Assembly (NCBI RefSeq): GCF_932276165.1
Contig: NC_064009.1
Location: 3,844,001 to 3,908,000 of the forward strand
Reading direction: 5' to 3'
From: Plutella xylostella
Lineage: Eukaryota; Arthropoda; Insecta; Lepidoptera; Plutellidae
Length of the DNA: 64,000 nucleotides
Shown here piece by piece: positions 35,460 through 47,431 of the stretch. The notes beneath the pieces are model-generated. The model worked only from the letters and a program-made list of their open reading frames with translations, made no database searches and was not told the DNA's origin. The translations under genes were made by a program, and so were the position numbers. Positions within the stretch are counted from its first letter, which is position 1. Every line of letters starts with the position of its first letter.

Positions 35460-37310
35460 AATATATTTAACAGCGCATACCAACTAAAAACGTCTATCAA
35501 AAATTCTGGTGTGGAACTTTTTTTTTACTCGTAAGCGTAAGTTAAAGTTCATGATGACTGCTTTTCACAACATGTCGCCGACACAATGACCTCAATTTAG
35601 TATTTATACAGGCATGTGCAATGTGCATGTCCTTTGAATTATAAAGTAACATAAATGCTCTGTGTGATGTGTTTTATTTAACATTTTTTTACCTCATTCT
35701 ATGTAGCTAGTCAGTTATGTGAAATTTATTAGCATAGAATTAGAAGGTACATGGAAACAAATACAATATCTCTGGAGGCAGGCAGCGGAGGGAAACAATT
35801 AATTCAAATTGTAAGTGAACATGTGCGATCATACAAGAAACAAAAAAATACTTAGACTGTTTTTTTCATTTTACTAAACAAGTAAATAAATAAAGCCCCC
35901 GACTCTGTTTGCAAGCAGCATCTAACTATTAACTCTACCTTACACAGCTAGGTTTTTCGAGAGGAAATCCAGGAGAAAAGAGCACTCTCAGTTAAACCGG
36001 TTACCATGCGACTTATATTCCTTAGGTAATCCGACTACGTATTATGCAAACACTTCGCTAAGCCTACGAGACTTTGCTCCACGCTACAACCATAGATATA
36101 GGGCCTTGGATACATGTGGCTATAGCATTTGTATGCCACGAAGACTTAAGCTGTATTTCCAATCAAGCCGTTCGATAAACTTCTAAATAAGGTACCTGAA
36201 GACTCTGAAAGAATATCTGAGTAAATACCAAATATGTGACGACTTCATGATCAACGTGAAGTATGCGCCACGCTACACGTATGGAGTTCAAGGGCAATGC
36301 AGTGTAAGCTGGGGCTAGACAGCTTTGCGGCTGACAGATAAAAATGTATTGTCTCCAGTACGTGGGCTGGCAGCTGTCCAAAAACTTCATTGTAAATCAT
36401 GAGGTCTATGATGCTGAAGAGGTCCTCAGGGTTTAGAATTTTTTGATTTTAAGGTGCCTACTTTTATAAGTTTGATACCTACGCTACTGTATCATGTTTG
36501 TAATTAATTAATTGGTAGGGGATCTAAAATAACAGTAAGTATGTATGAGTCTTATCTACAGCATCAGAACAAAGCATAAAAAATACGCAGTGTGCGCCTT
36601 TATCATCAACATCTGATCAGTTAATCAAAGAAAATGTCTGTAAAAACCTATTGATGGATTCCTAAGGCAGTTTTCCTGTAGCTCAATCGGCTACCTCCTA
36701 CCTTCAATCCCATTTATCTTTCCTATCAATTAATCTAGAGCGCCCTATTTCATTCGACTGTTTTCGAATCACTGTCGACCAATCAGCGGAGCGCAAACAC
36801 GATTGTCAGTTCGATACTGGCCTGCATGAGCAGTGAGCTATTAGCCGGGTAGGAAATGTTCTGAAATGACGTAACCTGTCGCCCTCTATGTAGCTTGCAC
36901 GTGCCACCGGCGGCGCGGGGCGGCTATGGGGGTTAGTCTTGCTTCACGATATACGAAGTTTGGGAGAGTTTCTACGATAAGTGAACACGAGTATCTATAG
37001 TCCCTCATTTATAGACCGCATTGTAAGCTTTGAGAAGGTTAGAAATGACATTGAAATACACGAATTTCAACTCACGATTCATGTCATGTCAAAAAGCAAA
37101 GCGGATATTTGTAAATAAAAACGTCATTCGTAAACCTCTTTTAATATTACAAAAAGCTTATGAATGGTGTTTAAAACGTACCGTTTGTTTGACCGCTCTC
37201 GTTCCTTGACAAGCTAGAGTAATCCACCAGGGGCGCTACGCTGGCGTGACAAAAAACCAAGTTTCAGAGAGCTGTTATAAATGCCAATCCGACGAATGCA
37301 ACTAGATAGA
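35460..37310. other. Intergenic DNA
   Basis: No supported gene. At 37207-37240, AGAGTAATCCACCAGGGGCG resembles the outer flank at 46680 (AGAGTAACCCTCCAGGAGCG), so it is another interspersed repeat. Confidence 0.45.
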
Positions 37311-37447
37311 GTCGTGGTAGCTCAGTCGGGTAAGCGCCGCTTCTCATGCCAGAGATGCGGGTTCAATTCCCGGCGAATAAGCAGAAAGTTTCCACTCTAG
37401 AGAGCTAGGTGCAGCTACTTACAGCCCCACTGAGAATAGAATAGATT
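37311..37447 (+). mobile_element. Short tRNA-derived SINE
   Basis: GTGGTAGCTCAGTCGGGTAA gives a good A-box and GGTTCAATTCC an intact B-box. The tail GAGAATAGAATAGAT is shared with 29970-30290, but the middle is deleted. It does not fold with a 3' acceptor arm, so it is not a tRNA gene. Confidence 0.78.
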
Positions 37448-37689
37448 AGAGTCGTGGTTAGCACAGCAGTGCTCCGAAACTATGTGTTTTATGAAGCCAG
37501 AGTAACCTTCCAGACACTCGGCGTATTGCAGCCAGGCAGCGGCTATTATTTTCGTTCTCGCGGGCTATTTGTCGAGTCGGTGGTTTGATAAAAGTAAAAG
37601 TGAAATAAATTTATCGTTTTTATATTCTAGTGTGGTTTATAATAGTAATTATTTATTTAAGACTCAGGAATCCGTTTAGCGTGGCTATC

Positions 37690-37965
37690 TAGTAGCCGGT
37701 ATGGCTGTTGAAAGCCTATGGCACACGATTCTCCTTGGGAGGGACTAATGCTCAGCAGTGAACTATTACAGGCTAATCAGGGACTAATGTTCATCTGCCA
37801 ACTATTACTAATAATCAATTATCATGCCGATGATGATTATTTAATAATTGTAAAAATTGGTTCACCGTGGTGGACTATAGGCATAAAATCCTCTCTTCAT
37901 TGGAAGGAGACCCGTGCCTCAGCAGTGGGGACATGATGTGTCATGATGATGATGATGATGATTAC
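37690..37965 (+). repeat. Interspersed repeat ending in a GAT tail
   Basis: GAGACCCGTGCCTCAGCAGT, GGGGACATGATG and a run of GATGATGATGATGATGATT form the 3' end of a common lepidopteran repeat type (short element with trinucleotide tail). The duplicated phrases GGGACTAATGCTCAGCAGTG and GGGACTAATGTTCATC lie upstream. Confidence 0.55.
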
Positions 37966-40140
37966 CTACAGCTTGGGCAAAGTTTTAAGCCCAGCGTTTC
38001 GACATACTTAGTAATAAATTTTATTATTAATAATTATTAAATGTACTTATGAAAAAAACTGCCCCCGCCCTGGCTCAGGTTGGGCGCCCCGGACGGCTGT
38101 ATTGGCGGAATGAGATCTGCATACAAAGCGCTCTGAAGCAACACTCTCTGGGTTCCTGTAGTCTGCAGATCCGATTCAATTGCAAACACATTTATAGTTC
38201 CCGTTTCAGCGCCGGGAAGCAACACTCACGTACATTTTTTATTACTTGTAAAACTTTTATTTTTATGTATTTTCTTTACTTATGCCTGAAATGAATGATT
38301 GTTCTTTATTTCTTTCTATAGTCATCCAGTTTCCCAAACTGCTTAAAATATCTGTATCAGTTTAGAAAACGGATTTTTTGTACTTAGATCCATTGAAGGA
38401 ATTTGTACCATGAACAGTGAAGCCAGAAACAAAAAAAAATGAAAATCTGGGCTGCAATCCTAAAAATGCTACAGTCGGGTCCAGTCGACACAAATATGAT
38501 TACTGAAACTCTGTGTATCAGTATAATATTGTCAATCATAAAAGGTATCTACTTAGGTACAACATACCTAAATCTAATAATGTAAGGCACGTTTCATGGA
38601 GTACACAAAATTGAGAGAGACAACAAAATAGAATAAACATAAGATAGGCAGGTACCTACATATTACTTTGATACTTACGACCTAAGAAAATTCAATCAAG
38701 CTACCAACTCTACCGAGCAAATAATGCCTAAATCAGTCTTCAATACCTGCGTACGTGGTTTACTTGTCTAAGCTGCGTACCGGTCAAACTCCCTAAAGTA
38801 GGTTAGTCAATACAATAACTATTATACGGGGTGATTTCCTGACTAAATTGGGTATCTGTTACAGAAGACTGCCCTTAATTAACCAAATAACTGGAGGGTA
38901 CAACGTGTGCTACCAATCAGAGCTGCGGATTTAGATTTGTTAGATAGTCGTGAATTAGTGATCCTTTTAGGAATAGGTGGTCCATTTTGAGAAATGAGAA
39001 AGTGTAGACATAGTAGATTATATTTAATTTAGGGGGCACAATAGGTGATTTGATTACTGGAAGCTTCTCTTCACCTTAATTATACATTTTAGTTGAAATA
39101 GTACACACATACCTAGTTGGTTATTTTAAAAATGTAAACCGCTCTTGGTTCTGCAAAATATGGTGTTCGTTTGTAAATTAGCATCCCGTCCCCATTTACC
39201 TACTCGATTTACTTACTACCTAACTGATATTTCATGTAGGTACCTATTCAAACAATGTGAGTATGTATGTACTAGTGATTTCCAAATCCCTACACCCATA
39301 ACTCGGTTTACCGAATGTAGTTATTTTGGTTGAGAACACGCCACACAACGGGGTTCCTAACCATAAAGCACCGAAATAGACGACATAAAGTGAACTGTAC
39401 TGTGCACTAGTTCTATTTTCCAATTAGCTTGCTCACTGGTCAAGAGTATTTCTGTGATAAACAACTCTGTCACAGTAAACGTTTGACCCAATTCCCAATC
39501 AGTGATATTATCGCTTTGTAACATCTTTGGTAAAAGGAGCGAATATTGGATACACACCCATAACCATTTCAAGCTGTTCATTAACTTATTTTTGTCAAGT
39601 TAAGCAACTTTAACGTGGTGTAAAATATCGATGACTTGGCTTTGACATGGCTTTTAAAATTAAAAACTATGACATTTTGACGGATAAATTGATTTCAGCT
39701 AAGACCCTACGATGAATTTCAGAATGACCCAACACAAGGAACTTAAGTACTTCTCTCACGAGAATACCTAGCCGGTTCTAGAAATCCCTAAACTATTAAA
39801 CCTAGGTATTTAGTCAGAGTCTATAAATAATACTAGAAGTAATTATAATGTTGTTGCAAACAGCAATTATTATTTTCCAATGATGTGGTGGACGGGGCTG
39901 GCTGGAGGGTTTCTCGCTCCGTAAGTTCACAACAAAGCACCACTTCTGATGAATTGTGACGTTCAATCATTTCAAATTAATGGTTTTGTAGTAGTACCGT
40001 ACTGCAAAGACTTATGCAATATATTATATTAATTTAGAGGAAACGTAAAAGTCTTAAAGATAAAATTGTAAGTCTTTCTAAAACTTGGTAGAAATAGCTG
40101 AAAATTTTGTTGTTGTTGTGTATCGTTATTGTATTGTCGC
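37966..40140. other. Intergenic DNA
   Basis: No recognisable gene, RNA or element end. Small open frames here show no domain and no splice partners. Confidence 0.45.
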
Positions 40141-40716
40141 ATGAGGTTAGATAATTTGAAACCGGACAGAGAAGCTTGAGTGGCCACTCGACAAGCACGC
40201 AGTGAGTCCCTGGCGGGGGGGACGCAGCGCCAGCTCGACGTGGGTGCCCCGGTGTGGTACCGAGAGTACCGCAGCGTAGATAAATGGGTAGCGGGTACAA
40301 TCGTTGATAAATTAGGAAACACCGATTACCGTGTACGATCTATTTTTGGTACTGAAATCCACAGGCATATTGATCAGCTGAGACTCAGGTTTACGGGTGC
40401 TGTAGAGGGTACATCTTCTGACAGACAAGCAAGTTTAGATCTTAGACAAGTAGAAAAGACTAGATGTTCACGTAAGTCGTTAACGTTTCCCATAGCGAGT
40501 GGCGAGGAGACGGAAGGAGACGTGAGCGCAGCCCCGGGGTCGCCGCAGGTGGAAGAGGTGGCAACTTCACCTCAAACTGGCTCTTCGTATCAGCCCAATG
40601 TGCCAGAAAATATCGAGGTGTGCACTGGTAGTAGTAGTACCGAGAGTACAACACGCAGATACCCATTAAGAGATCGTAAACAGGTTGTTCGTTATGGTTT
40701 TCAAGAAATTGATTAG
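40141..40716 (+). pseudogene. 3' end of a Ty3/gypsy polyprotein (integrase C-terminus)
   Basis: The frame starts RLDNLKPDREA, meets a TGA at 40177, then stays open to 40716. The first part matches the stretch that precedes the end of many Ty3/gypsy integrases. It continues LDVGAPVWYREYRSVDKWVA, with VDKLGNTDYRVRS and IHRHIDQLRLR: the small barrel (GPY/F-type, V-W-R...W..G.I...Y.V) that closes the integrase. A Ser/Glu-rich linker and RRYPLRDRK near the end are also seen in this class. Reverse transcriptase, RNase H and the catalytic integrase core are absent upstream, so the copy is 5'-truncated and dead. Confidence 0.8.
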
Positions 40717-40991
40717 TTAATTAGTAATAGCCTATATGTCAATACTACTATTGTAATACCTAACAGTTAAAATGTATACTTACTTACTTAAGTACTGAAA
40801 ATTGAAAATTATATTAAACGTTATATTATCAATAAGGAGCTAAGTAACTTTCAAAGCTATACAAGATTGTTTTTTGGTCTGTTACTATCAATATTTAGTT
40901 ATGTAAGATTAAGTGATTGTCTAATTTCGAAGATCTCGATCAGTAGTCATAATTAGAGTATCCATTGTTGATTAGTAATTAAGGGTGGAGG

Positions 40992-41114
40992 TGTTGTGTA
41001 TCAATATTGTATCTGTGAACGTTAGATGTCAAATACTCTGTGGTGATGACGCTGTCTAATAAACGGTTGTAATGTAACGGACGTGCATCTTTTATTTAGC
41101 AGTTGTAAGCAACA
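40992..41114 (+). repeat. Candidate 3' LTR of the gypsy fragment
   Basis: A purine-rich run, AAGGGTGGAGG, directly precedes TGTTGTGTATC, and the block ends TGTAAGCAACA, giving TG...CA ends. AATAAA lies within (about 41058). Only one copy exists because the 5' part is lost, so the boundaries are inferred. At about 123 bp it is short for this class. Confidence 0.45.
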
Positions 41115-41689
41115 TTAAAAACACAATTCGCACAGATTTTATACATACTCGTATATAAAAAAAATTGTAAGTAACTTATAAATCTATGTTTAGAATCGGC
41201 CCCTGAATCACCCCATCATGGCTTACTATTTTTTGCAACATTCTGTATGTCTCTCATATTAGTTGAGCTTGAGTATGATTAGTTATAAACATCCTAAAAT
41301 TATTTAAAAAAAAAACTGATATTGGCGGCACTGACCAGAATAAGTGTTAATTAGTGAAGACATAGCCAATCCTCTGAGTGTATAGGAGTCCCAGGACACA
41401 CTGGATCAATACTCTCAAAGGTCAATCACTTGAGTATCTCCATAACAAACTCAAGCACCACAGACAGACGAGTTTTTGAATAAATTCGATAGTAAGCTAG
41501 CTCTTTGTCGGTTGTTGACCTCAGATAAGTGTATCTTTGGGGGGTAAGCACTAAGCACAAAGCAGTGTAGATTATAGCCACATCCCTTGTTTGCTACATT
41601 AGACAGTTGCCGGTAGAGTTCTTGATATATTCTATGTATTATTATTAAATTCATTTATTTCAAGCAATTTTGAGTCGTGGTGAAGTAAC

Positions 41690-41856
41690 GGATAATTTCT
41701 CTTCTGAAAAGACCCAAGGAGCCATTCTAAACACCAGTTAAAATTTTACGACTTCTAGAAACCCATTAAAAGAATCTGCCGGTCATTCTGATCTAGGTAC
41801 TTTTATTCTAAGTTACGACCTTTCGGCTTACCCTTTTTTTAGCACCCTGAATAACA
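41690..41856. repeat. Degenerate MITE of the CAGGGTGTTGCAAAA family
   Basis: The right side is clear (CTTTCGGCTTACCC, TTTTTTAGCACCCTG). The left side has GGAGCCATTCTAAACACC facing CGGTCATTCTGATC. Confidence 0.55.
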
Positions 41857-42142
41857 CCTAGGTAGGATATAGAGAGAGTAGTAGATGTAGCATTGCCAGA
41901 TTATTATCGTCAATCTCTCCCATTACCTGTAGGTTATTATTACTCAATAGTAGTTTAGAAAACAATTATAATTTAACAGGGCTTTGGCAAGAGTCACATT
42001 TGAAACGTATTGAAATGCCTGAACAGGTGAAGAATACCAGCAGATATACCACCCGATGGAACTGAGCTTTACACTCGATATAACGTATTTAGAACTCGAT
42101 ACAATATATCGTACCTCAGAATAATAATACAGAACATTAAAA

Positions 42143-42839
42143 AACCGACTTCAAAAAACCACTAAAATGTAAGAAATAATTTAAGGTTTACACAAATTCT
42201 ACTCGTATGAGACAGTACAAATATACCTAAGCAGGAACTGTTCTTTTTTGATGTTGGTGCGGTGACAAAGTAATCTGAAGAAATATGGCACCAACTTCAA
42301 AAAAGAACAGTTCCTGCTTAGGTATATTTGTACTGTCTCATACGAGTAGAATTTGTGTAAACCTTAAATTATTTCTTACATTTTAGTGGTTTTTTGAAGT
42401 CGGTTTTTTAATTTTTTTAATTATTATTTTATTTAATAGTTTTTAGTTTATTTGTAATAATTTGCAATCAAAAGTAAGGTGCAAATGATACCAAAAAGTC
42501 CTACTAATCAATACGAATCATTCAAGCCTAAACACGAAGTAGTTGCTATATACCGTTGAGGAGTTCCCCTGACTGCCTTCCGTTTCCATCATCAGATCAG
42601 CTCAAGGTCACCATCATATTTTTTTGTTATAAGAACTATATTTACGGTCTTAATTACATTAGAATCGGTTAATATGTGCCCAAAATGGAAATTCATACCC
42701 TGTTTTTACCCCTTTACCCACCCTTGGGGGTGAGATAAAATTCTGAAAAAAAAATGGGACCACCTGGGAGCTCAACCCAATACAACAAAAAAAGAATTTT
42801 CAAAATCGGTTCATAAACGGCGGAGTAATCGGTGAACAT

Positions 42840-42875
<36 letters not shown>

Positions 42876-42917
42876 TCCCGACGAATTGAGAACCTCCTCC
42901 TTTTTTTGAAGTCGGTT
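42143..42917. mobile_element. CCGACTTCAAAAAA foldback element, copy A
   Basis: About 775 bp with ends AACCGACTTCAAAAAA and TTTTTTGAAGTCGGTT. The first ~270 bp form a long hairpin: arms of about 120 nt (42140-42262 and 42289-42411) that include CTAAGCAGGAACTGTTC and its inverse, with a 26-nt loop. The rest is a single-copy body with a 30-A run at about 42844-42873. No transposase. The same element, inverted, is copy B. Confidence 0.85.
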
Positions 42918-43084
42918 AATAAAGCCATTTCTATGGCCAATAATCGCTTTTGGACAGCCCATATTCTTACTAGTAAGTAGTAGTATCGTAAAGTGATTGA
43001 AGACTTCATAAATATTGTTATTAAGTACCTACGTATCAAGTTTAATAATGCTGTTCTGTTGAATACTTAAGGTTATGTATATTC

Positions 43085-43990
43085 TTATATTTTGTGTCCA
43101 TTCGGAAAATTATTAAAACAAATCCGTATAACAAAGTTGTTTAGAAACCCCCTTTACTATACATTTTTTCCAACAACCTGTATTACTGTAAAAACTCTAG
43201 CTTTTAAACCTCTTCCTTTCATCTTTAAAATAAATAATCTAATTATTTTTCACAAAAGTCTTAGAAATTAACACTTTGGTAAATTTAGAAAGCTTAAGTA
43301 TGTTTCGAAAGCTTGCATAGTGACTATGTTTGCCTACTTATTTACTCGCTCCCGTTTCAGCTTTCAGTTAGAAAGCTCGCGGCTTCAGGTTTACCAACAC
43401 TCTTACGTCATAACAGAATTACCTACAGAGTTATATAAGCTTTTCAACAAAATTTTCAAAAGTTTTAATAACTAACTTTAAACCGAGGAAAATTCACCAA
43501 ACAATGATTGATTCGACCAAACATAACAACGAATACTCTCATCCATTACTCACTTACCGACTGTCAATTATTATTCATAACAAAAGCGAATTTTGAACAA
43601 ATGACTGCCACCCGTCATTATAATGAAAATCAGATATCGCCAACAATTATAATTAATTACAATCGTTCCATACCAATTTAATAACTTATCGATTTTGATC
43701 AACTCTCGCCGAGGTTTTACGTAACTCTGCTAACAAAAGTACACACAAATGTACAAAATGCTGACAGAAGGAAAGCACATACATAAATCTACGTTAAAAT
43801 CACGAATATTAAACATATTCACCAAATCGGTTATTTAACGGCATCGGTGATCATGTGTTTGCTGGGGCGCCATATTTGATGATGCTTCTCAGCGCTGCGA
43901 ATCGGTTACAACTGCTCACTTCTAGTTCTTAGTTTCAGTTTGTCGGTTTTTCGGCTTAATTTGGTTGGTTTAATTGAATGTTTTGTGATG
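43085..43990. other. Intergenic DNA with one MITE end
   Basis: 43165-43190 has TTTTTCCAACAACCTGTA, a worn MITE end. No gene supported. Confidence 0.4.
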
Positions 43991-44092
43991 GGTGAGTGGT
44001 GTATTTGTAGGTTAGAGTATCGATTGCGCGACGCGGTTGGCGGCAGGCTGCGCCGCGACTGGCTGGAGTTACCGCCCGCCCCGCCGCCCCGC

Positions 44093-45013
44093 GCCGCCCG
44101 CCCCACCGCCCCGCGCCGCCCGCCCCGGCGCTGCCCTGCGCATTCCTCTCCACTGCTGCTGCGGCTACACTCTGTAGTGGCGCCACTGTCTATGTGGCGT
44201 GTGGGGCTTGAAGCTTTAAGCTCCTAACGGTTGACTTAATTATATCGTGTTTCTTTAGATGTTGTATGTTATATTTATGCATGTCTTAATTTAGGCTTCC
44301 AATACTTTTTAAGAGACCCGATATTAAAAGCTACTTATAAAAGTATGTTATACTTACTTAGTACACGTGAAAGTTTACTACCTATTTAGGTAAGATAGTA
44401 TAGGTAGATGGATGGAAGGATGTCTGTTACAATTTCACAAAAAATATTTACATCTAAACCATTTTTGCGTAAATTTGGCATAAAGAGAGCTGACACCCTG
44501 AATTAACTCATAGCATAGGCTACTTTTTCACCCGGAATTTCCAACGTACATGCGTGTTTTTAAACGGTTACAATTATTTTTCGGAAATGTACTAAACCAG
44601 ACTTAAAATAGGTTTTTATTTAGACAAAGACGGGACGCATTACTGATGTCTGCCTCGTCTCGTTTTCAATGTTTTGCAAATAATGTTTTTTTCATAAAAA
44701 CCTGCTAACATAAGTTTAATAGGTTTAACGGTGTTATATGTATACAACACAGATCATGATAGATACCTAGATAGATGGCATACTACCGGGTAGCGGGTGA
44801 AACTAAGCTGAGCTCGCGGGAAAAAGGTAGAGTGAGATATCAACAACATAACTAGATATATAATAAATATATTGTACCCTCCTTAGAGTAAACAGGAAAG
44901 TATGTTCATAAAGAGAGCAAGTTGCTGGTAATTATATGCCGCCCCTACAGAGGGGTCACTCTATATGACGGAAAACGAAGTTTCGAAGCGCTGCTGCGCG
45001 AGCCCTGACTATA
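44093..45013. repeat. Local tandem duplication, copy A
   Basis: A GC-rich CCGCCCCGCGCCG block followed by GCGCTGCCCTGCGCATTCC and about 850 bp that recur with few changes in copy B. It ends at GCTGCGCGAGCCCTGACTATA. A Pro/Ala/Arg-rich open frame crosses the GC block, but nothing supports it as a gene. Confidence 0.88.
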
Positions 45014-45194
45014 CAGGGTGTTGCAAAAAGGGTATACTAAGCCGAAACCTACATGTGCAGCATGGTATATCTAAGCCTGAAACTGAAATCAGAATTTGAA
45101 AATTCGTGATTTTTTTTTCATTGACACGTTTTCACGTGACTTTTTACCATGGTTTTTTTTTTCGCGAATTTCCAAATTTTGATTTCAGTTTCAG
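45014..45194. mobile_element. Half of a CAGGGTGTTGCAAAA MITE at the duplication joint
   Basis: An intact left end (CAGGGTGTTGCAAAAAGGGT, then CTAAGCCGAAACC) inserted at TA. It stops abruptly at GATTTCAGTTTCAGG, where the GC-rich start of duplication copy B begins. The right end is missing. Confidence 0.8.
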
Positions 45195-45773
45195 GCCGCC
45201 CCACCGCCCCGCGCCGCCCGCCCCCGCCGCGCCGCCCGCCCCGGCGCTGCCCTGCGCATTCCTCTCCACTGCTGCTGCGGCTACACTCTGTAGTGGCGCC
45301 ACTGTCTATGTGGCGTGTGGGGCTTGAAGCTTTAAGCTCCTAACGGTTGACTAAATTATATCATGTTTCTTTAGATGTTGTATGTTATATTTATGCATGT
45401 CTTAATTTAGGCTTCCAATACTTTTTAAGAGACCCGATATTAAAAGCTACTTATAAAAGTATGTAATACTTACTTAGTAAACGTGAAAGTTTACTACCTA
45501 TTTAGGTAAGTTAGTATAGGTAGATGGATGGAAGGATATATGTCTGTTACAATTTCACAAAAAATATTTACATCTAAACCATTTTTGCGAAAATTTGGCA
45601 TATAGAGAGCTGACACCCTGAATTAACTCATAGCATAAGCTCCTTTTTCACCCGGAATTTCCAACGTACATGCGTGTTTTTAAACGGTTACAATTATTTT
45701 TCGAAAATGTACTAAACCAGACTTAAAATAGGTTTTTATTTAGACAAAGACGGGACGCATTGCTGATGTCTGC

Positions 45774-46008
45774 CACAAAGGCTTAGAGAATTTTGAAAAG
45801 TCTCGACTTCAAGACCTTGACGTGAAACGCCACTCTCGGAAGACACGCCCTAAGCCCTCCTACAACTATACATACAACAGGATGGGACAGCTCTACTGTG
45901 CTCAGTGTGACAGGGTGTTCAAGACGAAGTTCGGACTTGCCAGCCACATAAGAGCACATAACAGAGTGTAGCAAGAGTCGCTGTTGTCGGATACGACGAA
46001 GAGGACAT
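45774..46008 (+). mobile_element. 5'-truncated non-LTR retroelement end with a C2H2 finger
   Basis: An open frame enters at 45774 and stops at 45971 (TAG). It includes DVKRHSRKTRPKP and ends LYCAQCDRVFKTKFGLASHI followed by RAHNRV. C-x2-C-x12-H-x3-H is a classical C2H2 zinc finger, found as the last domain of some arthropod endonuclease/reverse-transcriptase polyproteins. A short 3' tail follows. Copy A lacks it, so it inserted after the duplication. Confidence 0.7.
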
Positions 46009-46329
46009 CAGTCTCGTTTTAAATGTTTTGCAAATAATGTTTTTTTTTTATAAAAACCTGCTAACATAAGTTTGATAGGTTTAACAGTGTTATATGTATA
46101 CAACACAGATCATGATAGATACCTAGATAGATGGCATACTACGGGGTGAAACTAAGCGGAGCTCCCGGGAAAAAGGTAGAGTGAGATATCAACAACATAA
46201 CTAGGTATATAATAAATATATTGTATCCTCTTAAGAGTAAACAGGAAAGTATGTTCATAAAGAGAGCAAGTTGCTGGTAATTATATGCCGCCCCTACAGA
46301 GCTAGAGGGGTCACTCTATATGACGGAAA

Positions 46330-46587
46330 CTTAAAAACTTTTTATTAGACAAGACTTATTACAGCGTCAAAAGTCCCAATTAATATAACTAAATGTAGGT
46401 ACTTATACAACATGAATGTGTTACGAGTATCTTTAGTTTTTGATGTTTAATGTACTTAATTTGAAATATTTGTACGCCACGCCATGTTGGCTGAGCACGG
46501 AGAAATTATATAATATACTGTAATCCATCTTAACCTAACCTGTGACTCACAAATAAATTATTTTGATTTTGATTTGATTTGATTTTG
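46330..46587 (+). mobile_element. Non-LTR retroelement 3' end with GATTT tail
   Basis: Absent from copy A at the same site. It contains CTTAACCTAACCTGTGAC and ends with AATAAATTATTTTGATTTTG and repeated GATTT units, a tail type common in lepidopteran LINEs. Confidence 0.7.
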
Positions 46588-47431
46588 AAAACGAATTTTC
46601 GAAGCGCTGCTGCGCGAGTCATGACTATATCTCTTTGTATTAAACGTGCCGATTGCGCTATAGCGTTTTTCGTCAGTATAGAGTAACCCTCCAGGAGCGC
46701 TTCAGCGTGTTTTGAAACTATACAAGGCCAGAACGCAGAGGTTGGGACTGCTCGCGTATATTTTCAAATTAAAATGGTGCCATGATTTACTTGAAAGTAT
46801 ACAAGGCCATTACGCACTAATCGCGTATATTTTCAAGTAAGTTGGGCCAAAATTATGGCTTGAAAATATACTGCAGCAGTTACCACTGCGTACTAATCGT
46901 GTATATTTTCAAGTGCCAAGCGGCAATGCGAGCACTTGAAACTATACGTGATTAGTTACCAGGGAGCCCTTTTGAATGGTTGCTCTCTCTTTCTTTCATG
47001 CGAAATAGTAATAAGTCTATTGCTTTCTAAACATTGCATCATCATTCCGCACTTGGCAATGTTTTCGTAACGTGTTTTTGTTAACATCGTACAGTTAAAA
47101 AGTAAATTGATTTAAATTAAACTGTAGAACTGTTGTAAATAGTGCAAATGATCTCAGAAGAGAGTGTAGAACAATTAATAAATGACAGTTACGGTGAATT
47201 CAAAACTTGATGAAAAATATATCTGTAATAGGTATATAGGGTAATACCTACTACACTCAACTCACGAGCAATGAATAAGTCCAGTTTTAGCAAAACGTCA
47301 ACACCAAATGACCCCATTTTTTTTAAACGTTTAATTTAGAATTTGATCAAAATTTACTTTTTTAGTTGGTTATTATAATAATATTTTGATGCGCTGTTAA
47401 ATGTACTTTAATATTGCGGACGGCGCTTTTT

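Larger units (their letters stand above)
45195..46632. repeat. Local tandem duplication, copy B, with two later insertions
   Basis: Matches copy A from CCGCCCCACCGCCCCGCG to GCTGCGCGAGTCATGACTATA. It is longer by about 500 bp because of inserts at about 45774-46008 and 46330-46587. Apart from these, differences are scattered single bases and small indels. Confidence 0.88.

Noticed and set aside
37311..37380. Second tRNA-like sequence
   Set aside because: The 3' side lacks a matching acceptor arm and runs into the same tail as the SINE at 29970.
43940..45343. Pro/Ala/Arg-rich open frames at 43940-44227 and 45149-45343
   Set aside because: They arise from the GC-rich CCGCCCCGC block, which is present twice through the tandem duplication. 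There is no domain, splice context or conserved frame.
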